Shown here piece after piece: positions 43,041-52,287 of a stretch of DNA of 64,000 nt (the stretch's first letter is position 1; each line of letters begins with the position of its first letter). Source of the stretch: JABWBP01 sp964522165 (lineage in GTDB: Bacteria > Calditrichota > Calditrichia > RBG-13-44-9 > J075); the NCBI GenBank assembly GCA_964522165.1, contig CAZFVV010000007.1:1-64000 (forward strand), read 5' to 3'. The position numbers were made by a program, and so were the translations under genes. The notes under the pieces are model-generated. The model did no database searches. It saw nothing but the letters and a program-made list of their open reading frames with translations, and was not told where the DNA came from.

Positions 43041-44381
43041 ATGCGCGTTGTGTTGATTCTATGGTTCGCAGTAATTGTGGGATTATTGGCCCAGACCGAG
43101 GAAGTGCCCTTTCAAAAACAGGTTTTTGTCGCCCGCAACCGGGTGTTGCCGGCCCTGGTACACGTGGAGCCGATCATTAAAATCTACACCCGCGGCGAAG
43201 AGCAGCACGCCGTGGTTACCGGCAGCGGGGTCATTTTCTCCTCCGAGGGATACGTGATGACCAACCACCACGTGGCCGCAAACGCCGCCAAAGTATGGTG
43301 CACCCTCTCCAGTAAAGAGCGCATCACCGCCAGCGTGGTGGGCAGCGATCCTTCCACGGACATTGCAGTGCTGAAATTGAACACCGATGAACTCACCGAC
43401 AAAAACGTCCCCCACGCCCGGTTGGGCAATTCCGACAGTTTGGAGGTGGGGCAGATCGTTCTGGCGCTGGGCAGCCCGCTGGGACTCTCCCGCTCGGTAT
43501 CCATGGGGGTAATCAGCTCCATCGACCGCTATTTTCCCAGCCAGGGAACCATGATTTCCCCCTACAATTTGTGGATCCAAACCGACGCCGCCATCAATCC
43601 CGGCAACAGCGGGGGGCCTTTGATCAACCTGCGCGGAGAAGTCATCGGCATCAACGCCCGGGCGGTATTCTTTGCGGAAAACCTGGGATTCGCCATTCCC
43701 ATCAACCTCGCCCGGGAAGTGGCAGAAGAGATTCTCGAGGGAACCTCGGTGAAACGCAGTTGGATCGGGGTCGATATTCAACAGATCAAGGATTTGAAGG
43801 AGTACCTGAACCTGCCCGATTTTACCGGCGTGCTGATCGTGCAGGTGGAAGATAATTCCCCGGCGGCAAAAGCCGGTCTCCGCCCCGGGGAGGTTATCCG
43901 TAAAATCGGGGATACGCAAGTGAACGCCCCGTACGAAGAATCCCTTCCAACCATCCGCAAGATCATCAGCGGCCTGCCCCCGGATCAAAAAACGGCTTTT
44001 CGAATCTGGCGCGACAACAAGGAAAGGACCGTAGAAATTCAGGCGGTGGAAGAACCGCTCATCGATGAACCGGAGCTGGAAGCGCCGAAATGGGGAATGG
44101 TGATCAAAAACCTCTCCTGGCACATTTACCGGATGCAAATGCTCTCCGATTTTAACGGGGTCTATATCACCAGCGTGAAGCCGGGCAGCGCCGGGGAGTA
44201 CGCGGATTTACGGGCCGGCGACGTGGTGCGCAAAATCAACGGCGAGACGGTCGAAGGCCGGCAGGATTTCCAGCGCCTCTACGAGCAATTCCAGGAGAAG
44301 GACAACAGCCCGGTGTTTCTGGAGCTGATCCGCGGCGGCCATTCCTATTTTGCGGTCATTAAGCCGCGCCCGGAATTATAA
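43041..44381 (+). CDS. HtrA/DegP-type periplasmic serine protease with two PDZ domains
   Basis: A 446-residue S1C protease. Signal peptide MRVVLILWFAVIVGLLAQ starts at the ATG at 43041, which has GGTGAGG ahead; an upstream GTG/ATG frame from 42987 is rejected. The trypsin-like domain is complete: VMTNHHVAA (His), STDIAVLK (Asp) and NPGNSGGPLI (Ser). Two PDZ domains follow (near residues 255-340 and 360-440), the first with SPAAKAGLRPGEVI and the second with GSAGEYADLRAGDVV. It degrades or refolds damaged envelope proteins. A catalytically dead relative lies 340 bases downstream. Confidence 0.93.
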   Translation: MRVVLILWFAVIVGLLAQTEEVPFQKQVFVARNRVLPALVHVEPIIKIYTRGEEQHAVVTGSGVIFSSEGYVMTNHHVAANAAKVWCTLSSKERITASVVGSDPSTDIAVLKLNTDELTDKNVPHARLGNSDSLEVGQIVLALGSPLGLSRSVSMGVISSIDRYFPSQGTMISPYNLWIQTDAAINPGNSGGPLINLRGEVIGINARAVFFAENLGFAIPINLAREVAEEILEGTSVKRSWIGVDIQQIKDLKEYLNLPDFTGVLIVQVEDNSPAAKAGLRPGEVIRKIGDTQVNAPYEESLPTIRKIISGLPPDQKTAFRIWRDNKERTVEIQAVEEPLIDEPELEAPKWGMVIKNLSWHIYRMQMLSDFNGVYITSVKPGSAGEYADLRAGDVVRKINGETVEGRQDFQRLYEQFQEKDNSPVFLELIRGGHSYFAVIKPRPEL

Positions 44382-44420
44382 GACTTTATCGGGAATGCGA
44401 ATTACCAGTTGAAAAATTAT

Positions 44421-44528
44421 GGCCACGAAGACACCAAGACGTTAAGGAAGCACAAAGAAATAGAAGAAATTTAAGGATATAAACGCTAAAACCTTTGTGA
44501 AACTTCCTGTCTTGGTGCCCTGGTGGCA
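44421..44528. repeat. word palindrome (CACGAAGACACCAAG words)
   Basis: The left arm, 44421-44460, reads GGCCACGAAGACACCAAGAC and onward. The right arm, about 44491-44528, reads CCTTTGTGAAACTTCCTGTC, then TTGGTGCCCTGGTGGC. The arms are complementary at most positions around a 30-base A+T-rich spacer. It lies between the two PDZ proteases. Confidence 0.65.
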
Positions 44529-44582
44529 AACTTTCTTCAATGTCATCCCCAACTGGTAATTGGTATTGGGAATAAAAAATTA

Positions 44583-44662
44583 GACAGGATGCTCAGGATG
44601 AAACAGGTTAAAAATGTCGAAATTCAATGTCCTAATATCCAGTTAATCCAGTGCATCCTGTC
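44583..44662. repeat. word palindrome (GACAGGATG words)
   Basis: The left arm, 44583-44611, reads GACAGGATGCTCAGGATGAA. The right arm, about 44631-44662, contains CCAGTTAATCCAGTGCATCC, then TGTC. The outermost GACAGGATG/CATCCTGTC pair is perfect. This is a second, separate palindrome with a different word in the same 338-base gap. Confidence 0.65.
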
Positions 44663-44719
44663 AAAAAAGTTATTTTCTATAAAGTCCTTTGAAGAAGGCT
44701 TATTCAAGAAGAGGATAAA

Positions 44720-46126
44720 ATGAAGCGCAACCTGTGGCTCGTATTTTTTCTTACCCTGGGAGTTATGGCGCCCGGCGTCTGCCAGCCCTCCCGGGCGCTT
44801 TTCCAGGAATTTCGCCCCAAAATCTGCTTAGTGCAATATTACAAGAACGTCTCCTCGCAATCGCAAATCGGTTCTTATTTCAAGGTGAAACAGTACCGCA
44901 TCGGGATCATTGTCAATCCAGAAGGGCTGGTGATGGTGAACAGCGACGTGTACCCGTTATCGCTGGATATCATTTCCGGTGAAGGCGCTTCGTTCTCCTT
45001 TGGGGAGCCCAGTGATTTTAAGGTCAAATTGTACGATGAAAAGGAATACGATGCGGAATTCATCGGAAAGGATGACCAGGTGCAGGCCGCTTTCCTGAAA
45101 ATTACCGCGCCGCTTCCCGCGCCCCTTCCCTACGTGGAATTTGCCTCCGGCGAGGGTGTGGAGGTGGGACAGCCGGTATATTTATTGGAATTGCTGCAAG
45201 AACGCTATAATTTTGAACCGTTGTTTACCCCTTACACCATCAACGCCCTTATCACAACCCCGCGCCGGAAACTCTTGATCAATGCCGATAACTATGCGCT
45301 TTCCGCCGGGGGGCTGCTTATTACCGCGACCGGTGAGGCCGTGGGCGTTATCCTGCGCAGCAGTATGGATTTTAGCTTCCGCCCTCCTTCCGAGTTCGAG
45401 GAATTCCACAAGGAATACCTGGAGATTGCCCCTTCGGAGTGGTTCCGCGATTTGATCAAAAATCCACCCATGTTAGGAAAAGCCGATTACCAGGGCAAGG
45501 CCTGGTTGGGAATCGGGATGCAGGCGCTGACGCCGGAGCTGCGCGATTACTGGCAGGCGCCTGCGGAGGGCGGGGTGGTGGTCAACCGGGTTTACCCGGC
45601 CTCCCCGGCGGAGAAAGCCGGCCTGAAACTGCAAGACGTCATCCTCACCTTTGATTACCAGGCAATTGATATCAAGCGCAACGAAGATTTGAACCGTTTC
45701 AAAGAAATGATTACCTCCAAAGCTCCCGGCGCCAGCGTAGAGCTCACAATCTTCCGCGAGGGCAAAACCCGCAAGCAGAAAGTTAAATTGGACGCCGCTC
45801 CCCGGGCTATCGACCTGGCGGAAAAAATTCAACTATCCGAATTAGGGGTGGAAGTGCGGGAGCTGACCCGCGATATTTTATATGACTACAACCTGTCACT
45901 GGACACCGAAGGCGTTTACGTTTACCAGGTGGACCACGCCTCTCCGGCGGGACTGGGCGGGCTGGAGGTGGGCGGCATCATCACCCGGGTGGACGGCCAG
46001 GCGGTGAACGATTTGCAGTCTTTCGCGGCGATCATAAAACGGGCCAACGAGGGAAATCCCCGGAAAATCATGTTGCAAGTGCAGCAGCGCCAGGAGACCC
46101 AATTCGTGTTTGTGGATGTGAAGTAA
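44720..46126 (+). CDS. inactive HtrA-like PDZ protein (pseudoprotease)
   Basis: A 468-residue exported protein with the same layout as the HtrA gene upstream: signal peptide (LVFFLTLGVMAPGVC), a trypsin-like half and two PDZ domains (SPAEKAGLKLQDVILTFD near 295; SPAGLGGLEVGGIITRVDG near 410). The three catalytic positions are lost. TNHHV is VNSDV (His to Asp), STDIAVLK is QVQAAFLK (Asp to Gln) and GNSGGP aligns with LSAGGL (Ser to Ala). Folding motifs around them remain, so it is a maintained non-catalytic homolog, perhaps a chaperone or a regulator of the active protease. GAAGAGG precedes the ATG. Confidence 0.85.
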   Translation: MKRNLWLVFFLTLGVMAPGVCQPSRALFQEFRPKICLVQYYKNVSSQSQIGSYFKVKQYRIGIIVNPEGLVMVNSDVYPLSLDIISGEGASFSFGEPSDFKVKLYDEKEYDAEFIGKDDQVQAAFLKITAPLPAPLPYVEFASGEGVEVGQPVYLLELLQERYNFEPLFTPYTINALITTPRRKLLINADNYALSAGGLLITATGEAVGVILRSSMDFSFRPPSEFEEFHKEYLEIAPSEWFRDLIKNPPMLGKADYQGKAWLGIGMQALTPELRDYWQAPAEGGVVVNRVYPASPAEKAGLKLQDVILTFDYQAIDIKRNEDLNRFKEMITSKAPGASVELTIFREGKTRKQKVKLDAAPRAIDLAEKIQLSELGVEVRELTRDILYDYNLSLDTEGVYVYQVDHASPAGLGGLEVGGIITRVDGQAVNDLQSFAAIIKRANEGNPRKIMLQVQQRQETQFVFVDVK

Positions 46127-46247
46127 TGTGAGTTAGGGGTTTGGAGTTGAGAGTACTAAACCAGGGGGCATCCTAATAAACCTGCATCGACAGTTGAATT
46201 TTTCATTTTGCACTTTTCACTTTTCATTTTTCACTTTTCACACTCCC

Positions 46248-46709
46248 ATGCCCTACACTTACAAATATCCCCGCCCGATGGTCACGGTGGATATTTTTTT
46301 GCTGCGCCGCCAGGGCGGGGAATTACAAATTTTACTAATCCGGCGGGATAGAGCGCCCTTCCGGGGGAGCTGGGCGCTGCCGGGAGGCTACGTTCACCGG
46401 GATGAATCCTTAGAAGCCGCGGCCCGCCGGGAATTACGCGAAGAGACCGGCCTGGAGAATATCCCGCTCCGGCAATTGGGCGCTTACGGGGATCCCGGGC
46501 GGGATCCCCGCGGGCATACCATTACCATTGTTTATGGCGGAGTTATAGAGACTGACAAACCGGTTCAACCGGTTGCCGGCAGCGACGCCTGCCAGGCGGG
46601 GTGGTTCCCGGCGGGACAGTTGCCGGTATTGGCCTTCGACCATACCCGGATTATCACGGAGCGCCTGGGAGAATTCCGCGATTCATTAGAGTTGAAACGT
46701 AAAACGTAA
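46248..46709 (+). CDS. NUDIX hydrolase
   Basis: A 153-residue NUDIX enzyme. The NUDIX box is complete: GGYVHRDESLEAAARRELRE, then ETGL, with all Glu metal ligands. The flanking TVDIFLLRRQGGELQILLIRR and WALPGGYVH fit the ADP-ribose or NAD-related pyrophosphatase branch (NrtR N-terminal type). The regulatory helix-turn-helix of NrtR is absent. The ATG at 46248 is inferred from the start of homology. Directly upstream lies a run of GTGAAAAGTG words in place of a ribosome binding site, so initiation may be weak or leaderless. Confidence 0.88.
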   Translation: MPYTYKYPRPMVTVDIFLLRRQGGELQILLIRRDRAPFRGSWALPGGYVHRDESLEAAARRELREETGLENIPLRQLGAYGDPGRDPRGHTITIVYGGVIETDKPVQPVAGSDACQAGWFPAGQLPVLAFDHTRIITERLGEFRDSLELKRKT

Positions 46710-46765
46710 TGCGTAAAATGGAATACGAAATACGTAATAATCATTAAAGGTTACACATTACGTTT
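46699..46765. repeat. word palindrome overlapping the NUDIX stop (ACGTAATGCGTAAA words)
   Basis: The left arm, about 46696-46738, repeats AACGTAAAACGTAATGCGTA-type words and includes the stop codon TAA at 46707. The right arm, about 46750-46765, reads GTTACACATTACGTTTCG. The last two codons of the NUDIX gene are inside the repeat. A palindrome with the same word lies at 60831. Confidence 0.6.
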
Positions 46766-46931
46766 CGCGCACCGCGCACCACCGTTCTGCCGCCCAATTT
46801 CCTCAACCTTTCATTGTTTTTTTGGAAGGGGTTATTTATATTTGGCGTGGTTTAATTGAAATCGTTCTGATTTTCCAGCCGTTAAGCGCTTGATGGGGCA
46901 AGCGGAAACCAGTTCAACCCAAATAGAATGA

Positions 46932-48101
46932 ATGGCCATGAATCCTAAAAAAATTTTAGTACCCATTTTTATGCTTATCATAATTCTGGCGGGATTATCA
47001 ACCTCGCTCCACGCGCAGAAAAAATGGCATGAATATTATAAAGCGGGGATGGAGGCGCAGACTCGGGGGGACTGGCAGGCCGCGGTAGAAAACTTCCAGT
47101 CAGCCATCCGCCTGAAGGACCAGGAAACCTCCAAGGTCCGCGCCTACGGCACCATCTTTATCGAATATTATCCCCACCGGGAGTTGGGAATTTCCTACTA
47201 CCATCTCGGTGATATGGCGAAGGCGCAGCAGGAATTGGGATATTCGGTCTCCAAAAGCTCCTCCCTGCGAGCAAAGGATTATTTGAAGAGAATTGCCGAA
47301 GGCCAACCGCCATCTACGGATACGGCAACTCCCGCGGTTACCACAACTCTCGCTCCTGCCACGGGTAGTACCAAACCCGCTACTCCCCCGGCGGTGGAGC
47401 CGGCTTCCAGCAGTCTGGTAGGAGAGCGATTGAGCATGGCGGTACTTCCTTTTTCCAGCAAAGGCATCGGGCAGGAATTGGGCGAGATCGACCTGTTCGA
47501 TAAACTGATCACCTCCTTTGTGAATACCAAGCGATTTAAAGTGTTCGAGCGGGCGCAGTTGCAAAAAATCTTAGAAGAGCAGCAATTAGGCGCTTCCGGG
47601 GTGATTGACATTTCCACCGCCGCCCAGTTCGGAAAAGGCATCGGGGTGGACGCGGTGGTGGTAGGCAGCATTACCCAGGCCGGCAACTCGGTGAGCGTGG
47701 ACGCGCGTTTGATCGACACCGAAACCACCGCGATCATTACCGCAAAAGACGCCTTCAGCAACAGCGTGAACCTGCAAAGCCTCTCCAACATGATCAACGA
47801 GATGGCCAATAAAATCAAAGACGACCTGCCGCTGGTGCAGGGGTACGTGGTGCAGGTAGAGGGTTCCCGGGTCACCCTGGACATCGGCTACAACCAGGGG
47901 GTGCGGAGAGGGATCAAGTGCCACGTGTTCCGGGAGGGCGCTCCTTTAGTGCACCCGGTTACCGGGGAGGTGATTTCCCGCAGCATTCAGGAAATTTGCG
48001 AAGTGCAAGTCAACGAAGTATTCGACGCCTATTCGGTAGCCACCATCACCAAACCGAAAAACGGCGACCCGATGTCGCGCGACCGGATTATTACCAAGTA
48101 G
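46932..48101 (+). CDS. CsgG-like envelope assembly protein with TPR segment
   Basis: A 389-residue exported protein. Signal peptide (ILVPIFMLIIILAGLSTSLH), then a short TPR-like region at about 30-120 (YYKAGMEAQTRGDWQAAVEN), a Thr/Pro-rich linker and a CsgG/curli-assembly fold from about 170 to 305 (MAVLPFSSKGI ... LFDKLITSFVNTKRFKVFER ... GVDAVVVGSITQAGNSVSVD). The C-terminal part resembles an FlgT-C beta module (VVQVEGSRVTLDIGYNQGVR). There is no lipobox cysteine, so it is not a lipoprotein like E. coli CsgG. The outer-membrane barrel gene follows 121 bases later. Confidence 0.8.
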   Translation: MAMNPKKILVPIFMLIIILAGLSTSLHAQKKWHEYYKAGMEAQTRGDWQAAVENFQSAIRLKDQETSKVRAYGTIFIEYYPHRELGISYYHLGDMAKAQQELGYSVSKSSSLRAKDYLKRIAEGQPPSTDTATPAVTTTLAPATGSTKPATPPAVEPASSSLVGERLSMAVLPFSSKGIGQELGEIDLFDKLITSFVNTKRFKVFERAQLQKILEEQQLGASGVIDISTAAQFGKGIGVDAVVVGSITQAGNSVSVDARLIDTETTAIITAKDAFSNSVNLQSLSNMINEMANKIKDDLPLVQGYVVQVEGSRVTLDIGYNQGVRRGIKCHVFREGAPLVHPVTGEVISRSIQEICEVQVNEVFDAYSVATITKPKNGDPMSRDRIITK

Positions 48102-48222
48102 ATTATTTATCCGACGTGAAGAGAAACTTCTGCTCCATGTGATTTAGAAACGGAACATTCATCGTGAGATAGCTCTTTCGCCTAATCCTCTTCAATCTCA
48201 ACCCAATTCAGGAGAAATTTTT

Positions 48223-48954
48223 ATGAAAACAAGTGTACGGTTGTTATTTCTGGCGCTGGTTATGTTGGTAGGAACCAGCCAGCTTTTTGCCCAGGCGCGG
48301 CGCGGACAGTTTGAGATTTATGCCGGGGCCAATATCCCCCTGGGACCTGAGGGATTTAAAGATTATTACAAAATGGGTTTCAGCCTCAATGGCCAATATG
48401 TGTTTTTCCCTTCAGTACGGGTGGGCATTCCCATTTTTGCAGGCTATGAATTCTTTTCGGTTAATTCTGACGCCATCAATGATGACTTCGAGTCACTGTT
48501 ACGCTCTGAGTTGCAAGGAAGCGGATTGGAATTGGTAAGCTCCGATCTGGACGTCAGCGGAAGCGCCAGCATTATACGATTCGGCGCCGGGGTGCGGCCT
48601 TACCTGACCGCGCCGGAAGCCTCAACCCAGTTCTTCCTGTTTGGAAACGCCACTTTCAACATTCTGAAATCCAAAACTGAGTTGAATGGCGGCAGCGTTA
48701 CCGTTACCGATGGGGTTAACACGGAGACCTTAGAGTTAGAAGGAGGCTCCAGCGAAGGTGATGAGAGTAAAATTGGCCTGGCGATTGGCGGGGGCATCGA
48801 AATACCCGCGGGCGAGAAAATCAACCTGATTTTCCAGGGATTGGCCAATTTTATTTTCACGTCTTCGGAAGAGATCGACCTGGGTGACGGAACCACGGAA
48901 AAAGTGGGCGGAACAACCAGTTTTGTAGGGATTACCGCGGGGATAATCTTCTAA
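48223..48954 (+). CDS. outer-membrane beta-barrel protein
   Basis: A 243-residue protein with signal peptide (LFLALVMLVGTSQLFAQA) and alternating amphipathic strands throughout, ending TTSFVGITAGIIF with the terminal Phe typical of Bam-inserted barrels. The pattern fits the OmpA-like / PF13505 eight-stranded porin family. It lies after the CsgG-like gene with a good binding site (CAGGAGAAA) and is followed by a strong terminator, so these may form a unit. No ligand can be inferred. Confidence 0.8.
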   Translation: MKTSVRLLFLALVMLVGTSQLFAQARRGQFEIYAGANIPLGPEGFKDYYKMGFSLNGQYVFFPSVRVGIPIFAGYEFFSVNSDAINDDFESLLRSELQGSGLELVSSDLDVSGSASIIRFGAGVRPYLTAPEASTQFFLFGNATFNILKSKTELNGGSVTVTDGVNTETLELEGGSSEGDESKIGLAIGGGIEIPAGEKINLIFQGLANFIFTSSEEIDLGDGTTEKVGGTTSFVGITAGIIF

Positions 48955-48987
48955 TCCTGTGAATCTTTTTTTTACCTTAAACATTAG

Positions 48988-49027
48988 AGGCCGGTCAGAA
49001 AAGGAATTCTCTTAACCGGCCTTTTTT
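48988..49027 (+). terminator. Rho-independent terminator after the barrel gene
   Basis: AGGCCGGT at 48988-48995 pairs perfectly with ACCGGCCT at 49015-49022, followed by a run of six T. The loop is 19 bases. The right end touches the stop of the convergent phosphatase gene (49026). Confidence 0.88.
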
Positions 49028-51170
49028 ATTCTACATACACCACCAGCAGCGTCACGTCATCCTGGAATTCCTCTCCCCCCACAAATTTCTTGATTTCTTC
49101 CAGAATCAAAAATTTCATTTCCCGGGGGGATTTCCCATAATTCTCCCGCAGCAACCCCGCCAGCCGCTCCTCCCCAAATTCCTCCCCGGCGGAGTCTTTG
49201 ACTTCCGTAACCCCGTCGGTGTAAAAACACAGGTAGTCGCCAGAATTTACCGAAACGGCAGTTTGCACGTACTGCCGGTTGGCGACAAACCCCAGTACAA
49301 TCCCCCCTTTATCCAGGTATTCCGCGGATCCGTCTTTGCGAAGCAGGATGGGTGGATTGTGCCCGGCATTGCAATAGACAAAGCTTTTTTTGGCGCAATC
49401 AAATATCCCGAAGCAAAAAGTGACGTAATAGGCCGGGGTAGTTACATCCGTGAGCAGGTTATTCAACAGCGCCACCACCGTGGCCACCGGGTGGATTTCG
49501 TTGAACAGGCTTTTGAAGCCGGCATAAGCCAGCGCCATCAGGAGCGCTCCCGAGGCGCCCTTGCCGGATCCGTCCCCGATGGCAATTCCCTGGCGGCATT
49601 CGTCGATTTTGAAAGCGTCGTATAAATCCCCGCCTACGATCCGGCTGGGAATATTCAGCACTTCGATGTTAAGCCCTTTGATGGTCGGAAAACGGCGGGG
49701 GAGTAAGGCCTGCTGTACTTTAGAGGCCACCACCAATTCGCTTTCCAGCTCTTTTTTCTTCAGCGAATCTTCGTAGAGCTGGGCGTTGCGGATGGCGATA
49801 GACGCCAGGCCGGAAAAAATCGTCAGCAGTTCCAAGTCTGCGGATTTGAAGTAGTTCAACTTATCACTTTCCAGCACCAGCGCCCCGATGGCATGGTCCC
49901 GGCTGATGATCGGCACGGTGATCTGCGAATGGGTTTGGGAACGCGCCGGGTAATAATGCGGACTTTTGGAAACATCCGGGATAATGGAGCCTCGTTTGGT
50001 ACGAATCACCCACCCGCTGATTCCCTCGGTAATTTTCAGGGAGAGGGTTTTTCGGGAGCGATGGTGATATCCCCGGGCGATCAGCTCCTGCATGGTTTGG
50101 GTGTTCTGATCCACTAATACGATGGCCGCGGCATCATAGCTGACCAGGTGAGAGAGGTTCTCGATGATGCTTTCCAGCACGCCCTTGAGGCTGAGGGTAG
50201 CGGAAATGTTCTTGACGATCTCCAGCAGCAGATCGCTCTCCAGGGACTTGCGTTTGATCTCGCTGTGAATACGGGCATTTTCCAAAACATCCGCGGTTTT
50301 CAGAAAAAGCTCCAGTAAAAATTCCTTTACTTCCGGCATATTCAGGTAGTGCTTCAGCACGTGATGGAAGAGGATAAATCCTACCACGCTTTTTGCGCCC
50401 CGCAGGGGCAGGAAGTAGGCGAACTTTTTGGACTGCATGTGGCTATGGATCAACCCCCGGCAGGAAGGATAATCCTGCCAGATTTTTTCCAGGGAATAGA
50501 ACCGGATCGGGGCGGCAAAGGGGGAGTTAGAGGAGTTCCCCGGCAGGAATTCGATTTCCCTTCTGAGCGCGGGGTCGGGATGAGAATGGTTCAAGTATTC
50601 AAAAGAGCTGCCGGAGTACAGATAAACCACGTACTGGTCGGGAGTAAAAGTGGTATTCAAAAACCGGGTGAATTTCTCTAACAGAACATCGTATTCGATG
50701 ATCGAATCCATTTCCCGGTTGAAGGAGTGGGCGGCTTTTTTGAGCCGGTAAAGCGTATGGTAAAAGCTTCTGTCGATGACTTTTTGGATGAGTTCCGTGA
50801 GTTTGCCGCGGTTGGTAATGACAATAGCCATGGTTAGCAAAAAAGCGAGGGAGGCAGCCCATCTTTCCAGGGCCAGGGCTAACAATTCCCGGAAAACCCA
50901 ATAGATGGCAAAATAGATGAAGAGCTTGAATATAAATAAAAGCAGTTTATTCGGTTTCAGTAGTGAATACAATGCCAAATACCCCGGGTCGAAAAATGAG
51001 CCGGAATATAGAACATCGCCGGAATGGAACGCAAGTGCTTCAAAACATATTATACTGTGGGGGATGGCGGATACCGGATGCCGGTAAAATTTTCCCCTGT
51101 ACCAATTTACATTTCCCTTGAATAGCGCAGGCTTCTTCCCTAAGTTCTCGCTTCTTTGAGAGTGATGCAA
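49026..51170 (-). CDS. GAF-domain PP2C (SpoIIE-type) serine phosphatase
   Basis: Up to 714 residues. The first ~130 hold two membrane helices (LLLFIFKLFIYFAIYWVF, AASLAFLLTMAIVIT). A helical region, then a GAF domain near 310-450 (SLKGVLESIIENLSHLVSYD ... ITVPIISRDHAIGALVLESD), then a SpoIIE/PP2C phosphatase domain with NIPSRIVGGDLYDAF, IAIGDGSGKGASGAL and CNAGHNPPILL. Such proteins act as anti-anti-sigma phosphatases in partner switching. The start is uncertain: the frame opens at 51170, two bases from the divergent smpB ATG, so an internal TTG nearer the first helix is likely. Confidence 0.85.
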   Translation of the reverse strand: MHHSQRSENLGKKPALFKGNVNWYRGKFYRHPVSAIPHSIICFEALAFHSGDVLYSGSFFDPGYLALYSLLKPNKLLLFIFKLFIYFAIYWVFRELLALALERWAASLAFLLTMAIVITNRGKLTELIQKVIDRSFYHTLYRLKKAAHSFNREMDSIIEYDVLLEKFTRFLNTTFTPDQYVVYLYSGSSFEYLNHSHPDPALRREIEFLPGNSSNSPFAAPIRFYSLEKIWQDYPSCRGLIHSHMQSKKFAYFLPLRGAKSVVGFILFHHVLKHYLNMPEVKEFLLELFLKTADVLENARIHSEIKRKSLESDLLLEIVKNISATLSLKGVLESIIENLSHLVSYDAAAIVLVDQNTQTMQELIARGYHHRSRKTLSLKITEGISGWVIRTKRGSIIPDVSKSPHYYPARSQTHSQITVPIISRDHAIGALVLESDKLNYFKSADLELLTIFSGLASIAIRNAQLYEDSLKKKELESELVVASKVQQALLPRRFPTIKGLNIEVLNIPSRIVGGDLYDAFKIDECRQGIAIGDGSGKGASGALLMALAYAGFKSLFNEIHPVATVVALLNNLLTDVTTPAYYVTFCFGIFDCAKKSFVYCNAGHNPPILLRKDGSAEYLDKGGIVLGFVANRQYVQTAVSVNSGDYLCFYTDGVTEVKDSAGEEFGEERLAGLLRENYGKSPREMKFLILEEIKKFVGGEEFQDDVTLLVVYVE

Positions 51171-51172
51171 GA

Positions 51173-51637
51173 ATGAGCGAAAATATCAAAATTATTACTT
51201 CGAATAAAAAGGCCTTTCACGACTACCACATCAGCGAGACCGTGGAAGCCGGAATGGTTTTGACCGGCACGGAGGTGAAGTCCCTGCGGGCGGGGCGCTG
51301 TAATTTGAAGGACAGCTACGCAAAGGTGATCAATGACGAATTGTGGTTGATCGGGATGCACATCAGCGCTTACGAAAACGAAGGCTATGTTACCCACGAC
51401 CCGGAGGCGCGGCGGAAATTGCTGCTGCACCGCTCCGAGATTATGCGCCTGCACCGCAAAGTGATGGAAAAAGGAATCACCCTGATCCCCCTGAAAGTGT
51501 ATTTCAAAAACGGCTGGGCTAAAGTGGAGCTGGGCCTGGCCAGCGGCAAGCGCCAGTATGATAAACGCCAGGACATCGCCCAGCGCGACCAGCAGCGGGA
51601 GATGAAGCGGCTGCAGAAAAAATACAAAGTCAAGTAG
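51173..51637 (+). CDS. smpB: SsrA-binding protein SmpB
   Basis: A 154-residue SmpB, essential partner of tmRNA in rescue of stalled ribosomes. Diagnostic segments are NKKAFHDYHI, GMVLTGTEVKSLRAGRCNLK, LHRSEIMRLH and the C-terminal basic tail GKRQYDKRQDIAQRDQQREM that inserts into the mRNA channel. Full length. The tmRNA gene is not in this window. GAGAG stands before the ATG, and the divergent phosphatase gene begins within two bases on the other strand if its longest frame is used. Confidence 0.95.
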   Translation: MSENIKIITSNKKAFHDYHISETVEAGMVLTGTEVKSLRAGRCNLKDSYAKVINDELWLIGMHISAYENEGYVTHDPEARRKLLLHRSEIMRLHRKVMEKGITLIPLKVYFKNGWAKVELGLASGKRQYDKRQDIAQRDQQREMKRLQKKYKVK

Positions 51638-51650
51638 AATTGATGAGTAG

Positions 51651-51695
51651 TGCATCGTGGCGGAAGTTTTTCGTCGTATGTCATGTTTCGATTCC
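51651..51695. repeat. 45-bp direct repeat, copy A
   Basis: This 45-base segment, starting TGCATCGTGGCGGAAGTTTT, matches 52288-52332 at 39 of 45 positions. Copies A and B flank the foreign-looking gene at 51883-52287. Copy A lies 13 bases after the smpB stop. Confidence 0.75.
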
Positions 51696-51882
51696 GCTCA
51701 GCTTTTATACCGATTCTTGACTAAAACGCGGGTTGAGCGTTAACTTGCGGGTGACGATTCTGAGAATAAGTTATTTGAGATAGATTAAAACCAGCTTCCG
51801 GTGGAAAAGTTAGCGCTCTTGTGCTTTGAGTTAACTGTGGGGGTTGGGGGAGGAGATGGTTTATAATGTCAGGAGATGAGAT

Positions 51883-52287
51883 ATGTTCATAACCTTACTT
51901 ATTGTAACTTTCCTGATAGCTGCAGCCACGTCAGCAGTCGTAGCCTTCCTGTTCTCGCGCCCCATAAATAAGATCCTTAGTCGCCTCGTATCCGATGAAC
52001 TCGCACCAATGTGGCGACGATATGTTGTTTTTGCGATTTACGTGGTTGGTATATCGGGTGGAGTCCGTGTCTGGGATGTAGAGAGATATATTACTCCGGA
52101 TAGGGAAGGACAGATACTTGTGCTAAACTCTGATCGATGGGTCATTGAGATCTACAAAACGGTTATAAGCGCTCTTCAAAGTGCTGCATGGATGTTACTT
52201 GTATTTTTTCTCTTTGCACTTTTAGCTTACGTTATTGTTCGGGGCTTCGAGTGGAAGCGGACGATCAGTGGCCCTGAGAAAGGCTAA
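51883..52287 (+). CDS. isolated small membrane protein between direct repeats
   Basis: A 134-residue protein with three membrane helices: ITLLIVTFLIAAATSAVVAF, RYVVFAIYVVGISGGV and MLLVFFLFALLAYVIVRGF. A short loop between helices two and three holds VWDVERYITPDREGQILVLN. AGGAGATGAG precedes the ATG, so it is expressed as a proper gene. Base and codon use differ from the neighbours, with more A+T and codons such as ATA and CGA that are rare elsewhere here. It is flanked by 45-bp direct repeats and is likely acquired DNA. No family recognised. Confidence 0.65.
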   Translation: MFITLLIVTFLIAAATSAVVAFLFSRPINKILSRLVSDELAPMWRRYVVFAIYVVGISGGVRVWDVERYITPDREGQILVLNSDRWVIEIYKTVISALQSAAWMLLVFFLFALLAYVIVRGFEWKRTISGPEKG

